A stretch of DNA of 64,000 nucleotides from the NCBI RefSeq assembly GCF_021290985.1, contig NZ_JAJOYU010000001.1, forward strand, positions 186,001 to 250,000. Reading direction: 5' to 3'. The DNA comes from Rheinheimera soli. GTDB taxonomy: Bacteria; Pseudomonadota; Gammaproteobacteria; Enterobacterales; Alteromonadaceae. A program made the translations under genes and the position numbers. Position 1 is the stretch's first letter. Each line of letters starts with the position of its first letter. Below are positions 63,714-64,000 of the stretch, in pieces. The notes beneath the pieces were generated by a model, which was given only the letters and a program-made list of their open reading frames with translations, made no database searches and was not told the DNA's origin.

Positions 63714-64000
63714 CAAGTAAACCTCTGACCACAGCAATAACCCTGTCCATGTCATCCTCAGTCATATCGACATAACTGGGTAAATTAATGGCACGTTGGC
63801 AAATATCATAACTGTGCACGTGTTCAGGTTGAGCTATGAACATAGGCAGACTACTTAAAGGCCAAAAAAATACCCGAGCGTCAATCTGCTCTTTTGCAAA
63901 AGCTTCTGATAAGTGCTGTCGGGTGATGCCACTTTTTTTAGAGAAGACCAGAGTGGGCATCCAGGCTGAGTTCAAACAGTATTTTGGTTCAGGATTGATA
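63700..64000 (-). CDS. DegT/DnrJ/EryC1/StrS aminotransferase, C-terminal part only (gene continues past the window)
   Basis: The frame is open to the window end: [17 protein letters not shown], then [20 protein letters not shown] and [20 protein letters not shown] are the usual C-terminal features of sugar aminotransferases. With the NeuD/PglD-type gene it resembles the pglE-pglD pair for UDP-bacillosamine-type sugars or the start of a legionaminic acid route. The sugar is not determined. Confidence 0.82.
   Translation of the reverse strand, partial: INPEPKYCLNSAWMPTLVFSKKSGITRQHLSEAFAKEQIDARVFFWPLSSLPMFIAQPEHVHSYDICQRAINLPSYVDMTEDDMDRVIAVVRGLLDANT

Overview
The window looks like a Gammaproteobacterium of the Alteromonadales/Rheinheimera-Shewanella type. 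That placement is an inference from gene content and order: a single polar-type flagellar regulon with FlrA-FlrB-FlrC, FlhF/FlhG and FliA; a chemotaxis operon ending in ParC-ParP-CheW-DUF2802 as in Vibrio/Shewanella; and a MotC/MotD pair inside it as in Pseudomonas. No rRNA, tRNA, insertion sequence or CRISPR array was seen.

Left region (1-16.4 kb, all minus strand): a Wzx/Wzy-type surface polysaccharide cluster. Transcription runs from about 14.9 kb toward base 1. Order: an SLBB outer-membrane exporter, a Wzz-like chain-length protein, a Wzx flippase, a glycosyltransferase, an EpsG/Wzy-like polymerase, a second glycosyltransferase, a complete FnlA-FnlB-FnlC route to UDP-N-acetyl-L-fucosamine, a WbuB-like glycosyltransferase, a GNAT acetyltransferase, a DegT aminotransferase and a truncated initiating sugar-phosphate transferase at the edge. 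A separate wecB lies upstream. The block at about 6.5-11 kb is visibly A+T-rich, as O-antigen cassettes often are.

Spacer (16.4-20.8 kb): a beta-CASP metallo-beta-lactamase RNase-like protein and a large PKD-type lipoprotein of unknown role.

Central region (20.9-52.6 kb, all minus): from upstream to downstream in transcription, flrA; flrBC; fliEFGHIJ; fliK-fliLMNOPQR-flhB; flhA-flhF-flhG-fliA-cheY-cheZ-cheA-cheB-motC-motD-parC-parP-cheW-DUF2802. Matches to the sigma-54 consensus stand in front of flrB and fliE, and variant ones (GT instead of GC at -12) in front of fliK and flhA. This agrees with an FlrA/sigma-54 hierarchy. FlrA would switch on flrBC and the basal-body/export operons, FliA with its anti-sigma factor would time late genes, FlhF/FlhG would set pole and number, and ParC/ParP would hold the chemoreceptor array at that pole.

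Right region (52.7-64 kb): a short, divergent flagellin gene (minus), then a plus-strand operon pseC-pseF-pseG-pseI-pseH fused in transcription order to an acyl carrier protein, an adenylate-forming ligase and a FabG-like reductase. This suggests synthesis of a pseudaminic acid carrying an unusual N-acyl group, probably for flagellin glycosylation. pseB is absent from the window. Next come a TylF-type methyltransferase gene broken by one apparent base deletion, a strong palindrome, and a convergent minus-strand group (CmcI-type methyltransferase, NeuD/PglD-type acetyltransferase, truncated DegT aminotransferase).

The observations most worth following are the acyl-carrier module in the pse operon, a CheY-docking-like motif repeated three times in CheA and shared with CheZ and FliM, the divergent flagellin, and the palindromes around flrA and in the fliK leader.
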